Notes: a model not told the origin generated them from the letters alone. A stretch of DNA of 19,919 nt from an uncultured Lysobacteraceae bacterium (GCA_946482585.1 CAMLSI010000026.1:1-19919), one strand, 5' to 3'; counted from the first letter of the stretch, positions 1 through 8,081 are shown. Made by a program: numbers and translations.

Positions 1-2292
1 GCCGCGCTGCACTATGCCGCGCTCGCGGCCGAACCCGTCGTCGCGGCCATGCTCATCGACGCCGGCGCACCGCTGGCCGCGATCAATCGCGACGGTCTGA
101 CGCCGCTGGGCCAGGCGGCACATGCAGCAAATTGGACATTGCTGCGTTTCTTCCTCGAACACGGCGGGCGCAACGAGGTCGAGCATGCGCAGCCGGCACT
201 GAGCGCGGCGGCGTCGATCGCCGACGATGACGTCACCGGCGTCAAGCTGCTGCTCAAGCACAAGGCGCGCGTCGATGCGCAGGGTCCGCTGGGCCGCACG
301 GCACTCATGGCCGCCGCCCTCGCGGGGCATGCGGCGATCGTGCGCTGCCTGCTCGATGCCGGCGCGAACGTCGACGTCGGCGACAGTCATGCGACCACGG
401 CGCTGATGGAAGCCGCGCGCGCGGGCGCGGCCGAAGTGATCGCACTGCTCGCCGCGCGCAAGCCCGATCCGAATCGCGTCGACCATCTCGGCCGCAGCGC
501 GCTCGTGATCGCCTGCCAGTCGCGCCAGGCCAATGCCGCCGTCGTGCGCGCGCTGCTCGCGCTCGGCGTCGACCGCCAGCGCGCCTGCGCCGACGGACGC
601 CGCGCGCTCGACCATGCGATCGCCGGCGGCCGCTGGGATCTCGTCGCGCTGATCGATCCCGACTACGCACTGCCGAGTTCGGTCGCCGAAGGCGTCGGCA
701 GCGCCGTCGCGGATTCGCCGGCCCACCTGCTCGATGCGCTGCGTTTCGGTCACTGGACCATCGCCGAAGGTCTGCTGCCGCAAATCGGCCTGTGGTCGCA
801 GACCGATCTCGCCGGCATCTGGCTGGAGCTCTCGACCCACAGCGACGCGCGCCCGCGCCAGTGGCTGCTCAATCACGGCCTGCGGCCGGACGCCTATCTC
901 GCGCGCGGCAGCCTGTTCGCGGCCGTGCTCGATCGCCTGCCCGATTCGGCCGACGCGCTGAGCGAGCTCGTCGAAGCCGGCGCCGGCAGCGGCGGTGCCG
1001 GCGTGCTGCGGCGCGTGCTCGAAGCTGCGCGCCGCAGCGGCGGCGGCGCGCGTTGCGAACAACTGCTCGCGCTCGCGCTCGATCTCGCGCAGCGCGGCGC
1101 CGACGCGTTCGCCGCGAACGAACACGGCGAAACCGCGACGCATCTCGCCGCGCAGCTGGGCGCCTCGACCTTGCTCGACCGCCTGCTCGATGCGGGTGCC
1201 GACCCGAACGCGCGCGATCAGCACGGTCGCACGCCGCTGCATGCGGCGCTGGCCGCGCCCGCGGAGCAGCTCGACGGTGTCGTGCGTTCGCTGATCCGCC
1301 ACGGCGCCAATCCGGAAATCGCCGCGAACGACGGCGAAACGGCGCTCGGCCGCGCGCTGACCGGCAACAAGACCTTGCGCCGCTGGCTGCATTGGACGCA
1401 GTGGCCTCTGCCGCGGCGACGCCTGCGCAGCGACGATCTCGTCGCTGCCGCGGCCTGCGGCGATGCGTCCGCGGTCGAACGACTGCTCGACCTCGGCCTT
1501 CCGCTCGAAGGCACCGATGCGCAGGGCGCGACGGCGCTGCTGCGCGCTTGCGGCCAGGGCCACGACGAGGTCGTGCGCCGGCTGCTCGACCGGGGCGCCG
1601 ACGTCGAACACGCCGCGGCCGGCGGCGCCACCTGCCTGTCGGCCGCCGTGAGCGCGCGTCGCGACGCCGTCGTCGAGCGGCTGCTCGCCAGGGGCGCCGC
1701 ACTCGATCGCCGGCTGCCCGGCGGCGGCACGATCCTGATGATTGCCGCAGCGCTGGGCTTTCCGGAACTCACCGAGAAACTGCTCGCGGCCGGCGCCGAT
1801 CCGAATCTCGCCGACGAGAAAGGTTCGACCGCGCTGCATGCGGCCGCGCACTTTGCCTTCGGTCACGCCGGCGCGCGGGCGCGCGCCGTTCTTGAAGTGC
1901 TGCTGAGGCTCGGTGCGGCGCCGAACGCGCGCAACGCGAAAGGGCAGACGCCGCTGCTGCTGCTCGTGGGCGGCCGCGCGGAGCCGGGATCGCCGTGCGA
2001 TCCGGCGCAGATCGCGCACCTCGTCGCGCTCGTGCTCGACTTCGCCGCCGACCTCGACGCACAGGACGAGCGCGGCGTCAGCGCGCTGCACGCCTGCGCG
2101 ATCCACGGCCTGCTCGGCTGTGCGCGCCAGCTGCTCGCGCGCGGCGCCGAACGCGACATCCGCGATTGTCTCGGCCGGCGGCCCGCCGAAATCGCCGAAC
2201 TGCTCGGCTACGCCGACGTCGCCGCCGAACTCGGCGCCAGCGGCGCGATCCCGAGCCTCGCGCAGATGCTGAGGCAGCCGGCAAACCAGTGA
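1..2292 (+). CDS. Ankyrin-repeat protein, 5' end outside window
   Basis: The frame is open from the first base, and residues before the first internal Met (base 49) already read as an ankyrin helix (AALHYAALAAEPVVAAM), so the gene starts upstream; 763 residues are visible. Many copies of the ~33-residue ankyrin pattern can be seen (for example GRTALMAAALAGHAAIVRCL, GADPNARDQHGRTPLHAAL, GADPNLADEKGSTALHAAA), at least a dozen in all. A stretch at about residues 235-360 has weak or no ankyrin character and splits the array into two blocks. Ankyrin arrays bind proteins, so a scaffold or interaction role is inferred; no enzymatic domain is visible in this part. The protein ends with a degenerate capping repeat. 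The gene is convergent with the antiporter gene, 54 bp away. Location and N-terminal domains cannot be judged from this window. Family certain, function unknown. Confidence 0.9.
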   Translation, partial: AALHYAALAAEPVVAAMLIDAGAPLAAINRDGLTPLGQAAHAANWTLLRFFLEHGGRNEVEHAQPALSAAASIADDDVTGVKLLLKHKARVDAQGPLGRTALMAAALAGHAAIVRCLLDAGANVDVGDSHATTALMEAARAGAAEVIALLAARKPDPNRVDHLGRSALVIACQSRQANAAVVRALLALGVDRQRACADGRRALDHAIAGGRWDLVALIDPDYALPSSVAEGVGSAVADSPAHLLDALRFGHWTIAEGLLPQIGLWSQTDLAGIWLELSTHSDARPRQWLLNHGLRPDAYLARGSLFAAVLDRLPDSADALSELVEAGAGSGGAGVLRRVLEAARRSGGGARCEQLLALALDLAQRGADAFAANEHGETATHLAAQLGASTLLDRLLDAGADPNARDQHGRTPLHAALAAPAEQLDGVVRSLIRHGANPEIAANDGETALGRALTGNKTLRRWLHWTQWPLPRRRLRSDDLVAAAACGDASAVERLLDLGLPLEGTDAQGATALLRACGQGHDEVVRRLLDRGADVEHAAAGGATCLSAAVSARRDAVVERLLARGAALDRRLPGGGTILMIAAALGFPELTEKLLAAGADPNLADEKGSTALHAAAHFAFGHAGARARAVLEVLLRLGAAPNARNAKGQTPLLLLVGGRAEPGSPCDPAQIAHLVALVLDFAADLDAQDERGVSALHACAIHGLLGCARQLLARGAERDIRDCLGRRPAEIAELLGYADVAAELGASGAIPSLAQMLRQPANQ

Positions 2293-2346
2293 TCGAACGG
2301 TGCGCAGGCTAGGGCGAGCCGCCGCCTTACGCGAGGCCGTCGTCCA

Positions 2347-4161
2347 TCACCATTCGCGGTTCACACCGCCCGACCACGCCTGATCCTGCACTTCGTTCGT
2401 GTCGGCGGCGAAGATCTGTTCGAGTTCGATCAACGCTTCCTGCGAGGACTGGATCAGCGCCGCGTCGTCGTCGTAGACGAGGTGCTGCGCCTTGAGCAAG
2501 GCCTCGTCGTGTGCGCGGAAGCGGTTGACGCGATCGGCCGCGACGCGAGGCGGCTGGCCGAGCGCCTCGAGCACCTGACGCGTCAGATCGAGGCTGCCCT
2601 CGAACGTTTCGCGCACGACGCCGTCGACATTCAGATCCATGAGCTTGAACGCATGCTGGCGGTTGCGCGCGCGCGCGAAGATCTTGAGGTTCGGATACAT
2701 GCGCTTGACCAGCCGCGCCGTGCGCACGTTGGCCTCGGGGTCGTCGGTCGCGAGCACGAAGATCTCGGCGCGGTCCGCGTGTGCGGCGCGCAGCAGTTCG
2801 GGACGGCTCGGATCGCCGAAGTAGATCGTGCTGCCGAAGCGCCGCGATGCATCGACCTGCTCGATGGAATTTTCCAGTGCCGTGAACGGAATCTTCTGCG
2901 CGCGCAGCACGCGCGCGACGATCTGGCCGACGCGGCCGAAGCCCGCGATGATCACGCGCGGCGGATCGCCGTCGATGCGATCGAATTCGCGCTCGGGCTT
3001 GCGCGTGTTCGCATGGACGTACTGACTCAGCGCGAGCAGCAGCGGCGGCGTCAGCGCCATCGACAGCGTGATCACCAGCGTGAGCAGACCATGCAGGCGC
3101 GCGTCGATCAGATTGCTGCCCGCGGCGAGCTGGAACACGACGAACGCAAATTCGCCGCCCGCCGCGAGCACGGCCGCGAGCGATAGCGACTGCCAGCGAT
3201 CGAGCCCTCCGACCGTGGTGCCGACCGCGAACAGCACGAGGCCTTTGACGACGAGCAGGGCAGTGGTCAGTCCGAGCACGAGCCACGGCTCGCGCAGCAG
3301 CAGCGAAAGGTCGACTGCCATGCCGACGCTGACGAAGAACAGCCCCAGTAGCAGTCCCTTGAACGGTTCGATCTGCGATTCCAGTTCGTGGCGGTATTCC
3401 GAGTCGGCAAGCAGCAGTCCGGCGAGGAACGCGCCGAGCGCCATGGAGATGCCCGCGAGCTCCATGAGCCACGCCGTGCCGATGACGACGAGCAGCGCCG
3501 TCGCCGTGAACACTTCGGGGATCCGCGTGTTGACCGCGATGCGGAATACGGGTCGCAGCAGAAAGCGTCCTGCGAGCACGACGAGTGCGATCGTGCCGAC
3601 GACCTTGCCGGCCTCGATCGTGTTCACGGCCGCGCCCTGCCCGACCGCGAGCACGGGCACGACCGCAAGGATCGGAATCGCCGCGAGATCCTGGAACAGC
3701 AGGATCGCAAAGCCCTGGCGGCCGTGCGGCGAGGTGAGTTCCTTGCGCTCGGCAAGGAGTTGCAGGCCGAACGCCGTCGACGACAGCGCGAGCCCGAGCC
3801 CGATGATGACGGCCGACTTCGGCACCACGTCGAACGCGGCGATGGCGATCGCCGCGATCACGCCCGCCGTCGCGAGCACCTGTGCGAGTCCCGCGCCGAA
3901 CACGGCCTTGCGCATGACCCAGAGCCGCTGCGGCGAGAGCTCGAGGCCGATCACGAACAGCAGCAGCACGACGCCGAGTTCGGAGATGTGCGCGATCTGT
4001 TCGGGATTCTGCAGCAGCTTGAAGCCGGGCGGTCCGATGATCGCGCCGGCAATCAGATAGCCGAGTACGGCGCCGAGCTCGAAGCGCTTGGCGATCGGCA
4101 CCATGACGACCGCGGCAGCCAGCAGCACGACGGTGTATTGCAGGATGGTGTGGGTTTCCAC
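2347..4161 (-). CDS. kefB: Glutathione-gated K+/H+ antiporter, KefB/KefC type
   Basis: A CPA2 antiporter of 604 residues, close to the usual ~600 for KefB/KefC, which export K+ to acidify the cytoplasm during electrophile stress. Residues ~5-380 form the multi-helix Na+/H+-exchanger domain, with GYLIAGAIIGP at 34-44, LLFQDLAAIP at 154-163 and PFKGLLLGLFFVSVGM at 266-281. A soluble RCK/TrkA-N domain follows from ~402, with the GFGRVG dinucleotide loop at 407-412 and the Kef-like ARARN and VRETFEGSLDLTR stretches at ~496-528. The frame extends further upstream, but the GTG at 4161 is preferred: it has a GGAG Shine-Dalgarno about 9 nt upstream and the homologous part begins there. No kefF/kefG quinone-reductase partner is in the window. 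Assigning KefB versus KefC is not secure; the family is. Confidence 0.93.
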   Translation of the reverse strand: METHTILQYTVVLLAAAVVMVPIAKRFELGAVLGYLIAGAIIGPPGFKLLQNPEQIAHISELGVVLLLFVIGLELSPQRLWVMRKAVFGAGLAQVLATAGVIAAIAIAAFDVVPKSAVIIGLGLALSSTAFGLQLLAERKELTSPHGRQGFAILLFQDLAAIPILAVVPVLAVGQGAAVNTIEAGKVVGTIALVVLAGRFLLRPVFRIAVNTRIPEVFTATALLVVIGTAWLMELAGISMALGAFLAGLLLADSEYRHELESQIEPFKGLLLGLFFVSVGMAVDLSLLLREPWLVLGLTTALLVVKGLVLFAVGTTVGGLDRWQSLSLAAVLAAGGEFAFVVFQLAAGSNLIDARLHGLLTLVITLSMALTPPLLLALSQYVHANTRKPEREFDRIDGDPPRVIIAGFGRVGQIVARVLRAQKIPFTALENSIEQVDASRRFGSTIYFGDPSRPELLRAAHADRAEIFVLATDDPEANVRTARLVKRMYPNLKIFARARNRQHAFKLMDLNVDGVVRETFEGSLDLTRQVLEALGQPPRVAADRVNRFRAHDEALLKAQHLVYDDDAALIQSSQEALIELEQIFAADTNEVQDQAWSGGVNREW

Positions 4162-4186
4162 GCGCCGGCTCCCAGAGTGAGCGCCG

Positions 4187-4192
4187 ATTATG
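4187..4192 (-). promoter_or_regulatory. Candidate -10 element for the Kef antiporter gene
   Basis: On the minus strand the sequence reads CATAAT, one mismatch from the sigma70 -10 consensus, about 26 nt before the GTG start. It lies in the ~110-bp region shared with the divergent small membrane protein gene. No convincing -35 hexamer is seen at the right spacing, so this is tentative. Confidence 0.3.
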
Positions 4193-4271
4193 TCACGCGG
4201 CTTTTGCGCGCTCGCAGGATCTGAGATTCGCGCCGCACATACTGCGTCGGCACCCACGAGCGGAGAACGCC

Positions 4272-4640
4272 ATGCCCCGGACCGGATCGCAGCAGCCCGT
4301 CGATCGTTCGCACGAATCCACCCTGATCGCGCGCTTCATCGAAGTCTGGCTGTGCCTCGGCATCGCCGGCGTACTGCTGCTGCCTGCCGCGCGAGCGCAT
4401 TCGATCGCGTTCGGCTGGCCCGCGTACTGGCTCGTGGGTGCACCACTCCTGATGTGGGCGATGCAACGTCGCCAGCGGTTGGCGGCGCACGCACGGGCCA
4501 TCCTCGTCGGCTCGTTCGTGCACCGCCGTTCTGACGTGGCCGGGACCGGAAGTCCGTTCGACCGGCGCCAGGGATGGCGTCACGTCAGGGCGCAGGCACG
4601 ACGCTTGCGCAGCGCGCCGCGGCTCAACGTCGCGCGTTGA
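4272..4640 (+). CDS. Small two-helix membrane protein, hypothetical
   Basis: A 122-residue protein with two likely membrane segments: residues ~18-42 (LIARFIEVWLCLGIAGVLLL) and ~48-65 (GWPAYWLVGAPLLMWAM). A basic, probably disordered C-terminal tail of about 55 residues rich in Arg follows. The ATG at 4272 has GCGGAG about 8 nt upstream, a good ribosome site. It is divergent from the Kef antiporter gene, with ~110 bp between them. The sequence resembles small uncharacterised membrane proteins of xanthomonads that I recognise only loosely. The tail could be partly misread if a frameshift is present, but the membrane part looks like genuine coding sequence. Function unknown. Confidence 0.6.
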   Translation: MPRTGSQQPVDRSHESTLIARFIEVWLCLGIAGVLLLPAARAHSIAFGWPAYWLVGAPLLMWAMQRRQRLAAHARAILVGSFVHRRSDVAGTGSPFDRRQGWRHVRAQARRLRSAPRLNVAR

Positions 4641-4647
4641 ACGCGCT

Positions 4648-4665
4648 GCGCCGGGGACCCGGCGC
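4648..4665. terminator. GC hairpin between convergent genes (possible terminator)
   Basis: GCGCCGGG and CCCGGCGC form a perfect inverted repeat around a 2-nt centre, so the effective loop would be 4 nt or more. It lies 8 bases after the small membrane protein gene and 53 bases beyond the end of the convergent rnk gene. There is no U-tract on either side, so intrinsic termination is uncertain. Confidence 0.35.
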
Positions 4666-4717
4666 GCGCGTCACGCCGCGTTGTACACCTGTCCACTTGC
4701 GTATCGATCCGCACGGT

Positions 4718-5155
4718 TCAGCGATGCAGGTCGCCCGCCGCTTCGGGTTGATACGACAGGCCGAGCACACGCAGGCGCGCGGCGCGCCCGCCCGGCAACG
4801 GCCACGCGATCGCGGCGCCGACGCGAAGACCGAGCAGGGCGCTGCCGACCGGCGCGAGGACGGACACGCGGCCGGCGCGGCCGTCCGCGTCGCGCGGATA
4901 GACCAGCGTCATCTCGCGCTCGGTGCCTTTGTCCTCGTCGAGAAAACGGATCACAGAATTCATGGTGATGACGTCGGCCGGGATCTGGCCGGGCTCGACG
5001 ATGTCGGCGCGATCGAGTTCGTCGCGCAGACCGCGCGTGTCGAGGCCGGCAGCCGGCGGCGAGTCGAGCAGGGCATCGAGGCGTTCGCAGTCCAGACGCG
5101 AAACGATCAGCGACGGCGGCAGGCCGGACGGGTTGGGCAAATGACGGTCGTTCAT
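4718..5155 (-). CDS. rnk: Rnk, regulator of nucleoside diphosphate kinase (GreA/B-like)
   Basis: A 145-residue protein closely following E. coli Rnk (136 residues). It has a short helical N-terminal segment with the LDCERLDALLDSPPAAGL stretch, then DVITMNSVIRFLD, MTLVYPRDAD, VSVLAPVGSALLGLRVG and the C-terminal LGLSYQPEAAGD. The last ~95 residues form the GreA/GreB C-terminal FKBP-like fold. Rnk binds RNA polymerase in the secondary-channel region without the long coiled coil needed for transcript cleavage. In E. coli and Pseudomonas it was found as a regulator that affects Ndk levels. The ATG at 5155 has GGAG about 7 nt upstream. The gene lies 116 bp downstream of the RimK-like gene on the same strand, but a strong hairpin just before its ribosome site may separate the two transcripts. 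Confidence 0.93.
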   Translation of the reverse strand: MNDRHLPNPSGLPPSLIVSRLDCERLDALLDSPPAAGLDTRGLRDELDRADIVEPGQIPADVITMNSVIRFLDEDKGTEREMTLVYPRDADGRAGRVSVLAPVGSALLGLRVGAAIAWPLPGGRAARLRVLGLSYQPEAAGDLHR

Positions 5156-5173
5156 GCGGTTCTCCAAAGCAAG

Positions 5174-5202
5174 ACGGGCGGCACGCCGCGCGTGCCGCCC
5201 GT
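5174..5202 (-). terminator. 12-bp perfect hairpin between the rimK-like gene and rnk
   Basis: ACGGGCGGCACG and CGTGCCGCCCGT form a perfect 12-bp stem with a 5-nt loop (positions 5174-5185 and 5191-5202). On the minus strand the stem is followed by CTTGCTTT, a weak U-rich run. It sits 70 bases past the end of the RimK-like gene and 18 bases before the rnk start codon. It could terminate the upstream transcript, or act as a leader hairpin just ahead of the rnk ribosome site. Confidence 0.6.
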
Positions 5203-5271
5203 GATTTTCAGGATGTCCGCAGACCATAGTCGGGCCGTGCAGGTCCGGCAAGCTGCGCTGCCGCAGTCGCG

Positions 5272-6753
5272 TCAGTCGGTCAGGCCGAGCCGCTTGCGTT
5301 CGAGACGCCGCAGGAACTCTTCCATGATGCGGCGATAGAGATCCTCGCCGAGGTATTCGTCCTCGACGCCGGCATCGATCGACGGATTGTCGTTGACTTC
5401 GATCACGACGATGCGATTGCCGACCTGCTTCAGGTCCACGCCGTAGAGTCCGTCGCCGATGAGGCTGGTCGCCTTCAGCGCGAGCCGCACGACTTCGGGC
5501 GGTGCCTCGCGCACCGGCAAGGTCTTGAAGCCGCCCGACTTCGCCGTGCCGCGTGCGCCGTGGTTGTAGATCTGCCAGTGCCCGCGCGACATGAAGTACT
5601 GGCACGCGAACAGCGGGTCCTTGTTGAGCACGCCGATGCGCCAGTCGAATTCGGTGTAGAGGTATTCCTGCGCGATCACCAGCGCGGTGTGCTGGAACAG
5701 ATCTTCCGCGCCTTTCTTGAGCTCCTCGGCGTTCTCGGCCTTGACGATGCCGCGCGAGAACGAGCCGTCGGGAATCTTGAGCACGATCGGAAAGCCGAGC
5801 ACGCCGGGCAGGTCCGCGATCTTCTTCGCATCGTCGCGGAACAGGATCTCGCTTTTCGGCGTCGGCAGCTTGCGCGAGCGCAGCAGGTCGTGCAGGTAGA
5901 TCTTGTTCGTGCAGCGCAGGATGGACGTGGGATCGTCCATGACCACCATGCCCTCCTTCTCGGCCTTGTTGGCGAAGCGGTAGGTGTGGTTGTCGAGCGC
6001 CGTGGTCTCGCGGATGAACAGGCCGTCGTACTCGGCCAGCCGCGTGTAATCGTTGCGCGTGATCGGATCGACCTCGATGCCGAGATCCTTGCCCGCGTCG
6101 ACGAAGGACTTCAGCGCGCGCTTGTTCGACGGCGGCATCGCCTCGGCCGGATCGTGCAGCATCGCGATGTCGTAGCGGAACTTGCGCCGCGCGCGCGGCT
6201 TGCGCCAGAGTTTCTTGGAAAACCGGTCCAGCGCATCGGCGAACGCGTCTTCCTGCGGGTCGTTGAGCGTATGCAGGCCGGCCGGCTTGATCGCGGAAAT
6301 GCCCCATTCGCGTTCGCGCTCGAACTCGATGCGCAGAATGGGACATGGGAACATTTCGAAAACCTGGCGCGCGAGGTCCTGCAGCGGCGAGTAGCTGGTC
6401 TCGCCGAAATACACCTGCAGGCCGAAATCCGTCGTGTCGCGCGAATCCGGCAGGAAGCGGCTGATGCGCTGCTCGAGATCCTCGATGTCCAGGCCGTAGA
6501 GCGAGCGCCGGCGCAGATCGTTGATCGTGCGCACCGACGGGATGACCTTGTGGCCGCGCGCCTCGGCCAGCAGCGATACGTAGTATCCGGTGCCGAGGTA
6601 CTTGTAGCTGCGGCACAGATTGATGACCTGCGTGCGCTCCTCGTCCGTGCTCAGCGATTCGCGCAGGTAGTCCGTCGCGGTGACCACGTTGTCCGACGGG
6701 TAGTACGAGCCCCAGTCCGACGCCTTTTCGACGACGATGACGAGGCGGCTCAT
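5272..6753 (-). CDS. RimK-like ATP-grasp ligase with RLAN N-terminal domain
   Basis: A 493-residue member of the long RimK-like family. The N-terminal ~150 residues (opening MSRLVIVVEKASDWGSYYPS) match the RimK-like ATP-grasp N-terminal domain. An ATP-grasp ligase occupies about residues 275-485, with the flexible loop GSFSRGIVK, GLYGVDLK, and the metal-binding EVNDNPS at 452-458. ATP-grasp enzymes of this group join a carboxylate to an amine through an acyl-phosphate; RimK itself adds glutamate to ribosomal protein S6. The longer proteins are predicted to modify peptides, with substrate unknown. The ATG at 6753 gives the conserved family N-terminus, although the Shine-Dalgarno is weak. A divergent GNAT gene lies 264 bp away, and rnk is downstream. 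Family is sure; substrate is not known. Confidence 0.9.
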   Translation of the reverse strand: MSRLVIVVEKASDWGSYYPSDNVVTATDYLRESLSTDEERTQVINLCRSYKYLGTGYYVSLLAEARGHKVIPSVRTINDLRRRSLYGLDIEDLEQRISRFLPDSRDTTDFGLQVYFGETSYSPLQDLARQVFEMFPCPILRIEFEREREWGISAIKPAGLHTLNDPQEDAFADALDRFSKKLWRKPRARRKFRYDIAMLHDPAEAMPPSNKRALKSFVDAGKDLGIEVDPITRNDYTRLAEYDGLFIRETTALDNHTYRFANKAEKEGMVVMDDPTSILRCTNKIYLHDLLRSRKLPTPKSEILFRDDAKKIADLPGVLGFPIVLKIPDGSFSRGIVKAENAEELKKGAEDLFQHTALVIAQEYLYTEFDWRIGVLNKDPLFACQYFMSRGHWQIYNHGARGTAKSGGFKTLPVREAPPEVVRLALKATSLIGDGLYGVDLKQVGNRIVVIEVNDNPSIDAGVEDEYLGEDLYRRIMEEFLRRLERKRLGLTD

Positions 6754-7017
6754 GAGGCGATGTGCGGGAAAGCGACGCGGACGGCGGCCGCGGCTACGGA
6801 GTCAGGATCGGGCATGACGGGGCGAAAGGGTCAGGATTGCGAGCGGCGCGAGTGTGACACAGCCCTGTGAGTGCGGCACGTGCTCGAGGTTCCCGTCGCG
6901 GCCGCCCCGCGCGACCGTGCAGTCGCAGTTCAGCGAATGCGCCGGGGTGCGCGATCGCGGCGCCGGTCCGCGGTTTGCGGCACACCGCGCCGTGCCTTGC
7001 CCTGCTAGTCTCCGTGC
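6754..7017. other. Divergent intergenic region, rimK-like / GNAT
   Basis: A 264-bp region between two genes that point away from each other; it must hold promoters for both. I see no convincing sigma70 promoter, operator palindrome or small ORF. GC content stays high. A TAGTCT (7006-7011) close to the GNAT start resembles a -10 element but lacks a matching -35. Confidence 0.5.
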
Positions 7018-7491
7018 GTGCCAATGACCGCCGACTTCCGCCTGCGCCGCGCCGTTCCTGCCGATCTGGATGCATTGGTCGCCCTCGAGAACGCGAGCTT
7101 CGCCTACGACCGCATGCGTTCCCGCCAATTCCGCCGCCACCTGGACAGTCCGACCGCGGCGGTGCTCGTCGCCGAGGACGCAGACGGCCTGCTCGGTTCG
7201 GCGCTGGTGTTCTTCCGCGAACGCTCGTCGCTGGCGCGGCTGTATTCGCTCGCGACGGCCGCCGCCGCCCGCGGCCGCGGCATCGGCAAGGCGCTGCTCG
7301 CCGCGGCCGAAGCCGGCGCGCGCGAGCGCGGCTGCACCCGGTTCCGGCTCGAAGTCCGGCGCGACAATGCCGCCGCGATAGCGCTCTACGAAACGCAGGG
7401 CTACCGCCGCATCGCCGCGCTCGAGGACTACTATGACGACGGCGCCGCGGCCTGGCGCTATGAAAAAATCCTGAAGGCCGGTGACCGATGA
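7018..7491 (+). CDS. GNAT-family N-acetyltransferase
   Basis: A 157-residue (GTG start) or 155-residue (ATG at 7024) GNAT protein. Acetyl-CoA-binding motif A is LYSLATAAAARGRGIGKALL at ~77-96, with the pyrophosphate loop RGRGIGKA. Motif B is the LEVRRDNAAAIALYETQGY stretch at ~119-137. The protein resembles the GNAT half of GNAT/C39-peptidase fusion proteins that occur beside RimK-like ATP-grasp genes in other bacteria; here it stands alone and a RimK-like gene is divergent. Its TGA overlaps the ATG of the thioredoxin-like gene (ATGA at 7488), implying translational coupling. The start is uncertain because neither candidate has a clear Shine-Dalgarno. The acceptor (alpha- or side-chain amine of a protein or small molecule) cannot be told from sequence. 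Confidence 0.88.
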   Translation: MPMTADFRLRRAVPADLDALVALENASFAYDRMRSRQFRRHLDSPTAAVLVAEDADGLLGSALVFFRERSSLARLYSLATAAAARGRGIGKALLAAAEAGARERGCTRFRLEVRRDNAAAIALYETQGYRRIAALEDYYDDGAAAWRYEKILKAGDR

Positions 7492-8066
7492 AACTTCTTG
7501 CCCTGATGACCGCGTTCGCATTGCTGCAGACGGCCGATCCGTCGCTGCAGTCCGAGGCCGGCGTCGCGACCGACGTCACCGACACCGCGCGCCGCAGCCG
7601 CCTGCCGGCGGCCGATCAGATGCCGCCGAACGTGCGGCTCGTCGAAACCGTGCTGTCGCGCCGGCGGCTGCACCAGCTCGAAGCGATGGGCGGCCTGCGC
7701 CTGCCGCGCATGGACGTATTCGTCGCCGACGGAAGCCATGTGATGCACAGCGTCGGCTGGAACTACCGCATACCGTGGCGGTTCACCGCGGCGCTGACCG
7801 AGCGCCACGCGTTGCCGGGCGGACTCAGCGTCGACGAACTCGTCGGCTTCCTGACCGACAAGGAAGGCAATCCGATCGCGAAACCCGACGTCGCCGGCGC
7901 CGATGTCGTCGTATTCCTCTATTGGGCCGCGTGGTGCGGTCCCTGCGGCACCTCGCTCACGGAAATGCGCAAGCTCATGGCCGCCGACACGGATCGCCGA
8001 TTCGTCTGGATCGCGATCGAAGCCGACTCGATCAAACAGAACGTGCAACGCGAGACGCTGCGCTGA
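7488..8066 (+). CDS. Exported thioredoxin-like protein with WCGPC, short C-terminus
   Basis: A 192-residue protein with a short hydrophobic N-terminus (MKLLALMTAFALLQTA) that looks like a signal peptide, so a periplasmic place is likely. Residues ~40-135 match no fold I recognise. From ~138 it reads VVVFLYWAAWCGPCG, the beta1/active-site part of a thioredoxin fold, with Cys150 and Cys153, and then FVWIAIEAD as the next strand. The chain stops at 192, only 39 residues after the second Cys, so the second half of the fold, including the cis-Pro loop, is missing. The following 15 bases run straight into the next gene, leaving no room for a frameshifted remainder. Starts at the ATGA overlap with the GNAT gene. 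May be a truncated relative or a non-catalytic derivative. Confidence 0.75.
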   Translation: MKLLALMTAFALLQTADPSLQSEAGVATDVTDTARRSRLPAADQMPPNVRLVETVLSRRRLHQLEAMGGLRLPRMDVFVADGSHVMHSVGWNYRIPWRFTAALTERHALPGGLSVDELVGFLTDKEGNPIAKPDVAGADVVVFLYWAAWCGPCGTSLTEMRKLMAADTDRRFVWIAIEADSIKQNVQRETLR

Positions 8067-8081
8067 GCGCGGCAAGAGACC

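Noticed and set aside
792..1895. Long plus-strand frame inside the ankyrin gene
   Set aside because: Arg-rich frame-shifted reading of a repeat gene; the ankyrin frame is unbroken.
5560..6870. 436-codon plus-strand frame opposite the RimK-like gene
   Set aside because: Composition (Val/Arg/Ala/Asp-rich) and exact overlap with a well-recognised ligase gene mark it as an antisense shadow.
6883..6905. Possible CRP/Clp-like site near TGTGA in the rimK-like/GNAT gap
   Set aside because: The TGTGA at about 6853 lacks a matching TCACA at the right spacing, so it is not supported.
7006..7011. TAGTCT as a -10 element for the GNAT gene
   Set aside because: Only 7-13 bases before the candidate starts and the nearest TTG-containing hexamer is 25 bases away, outside the normal spacing.
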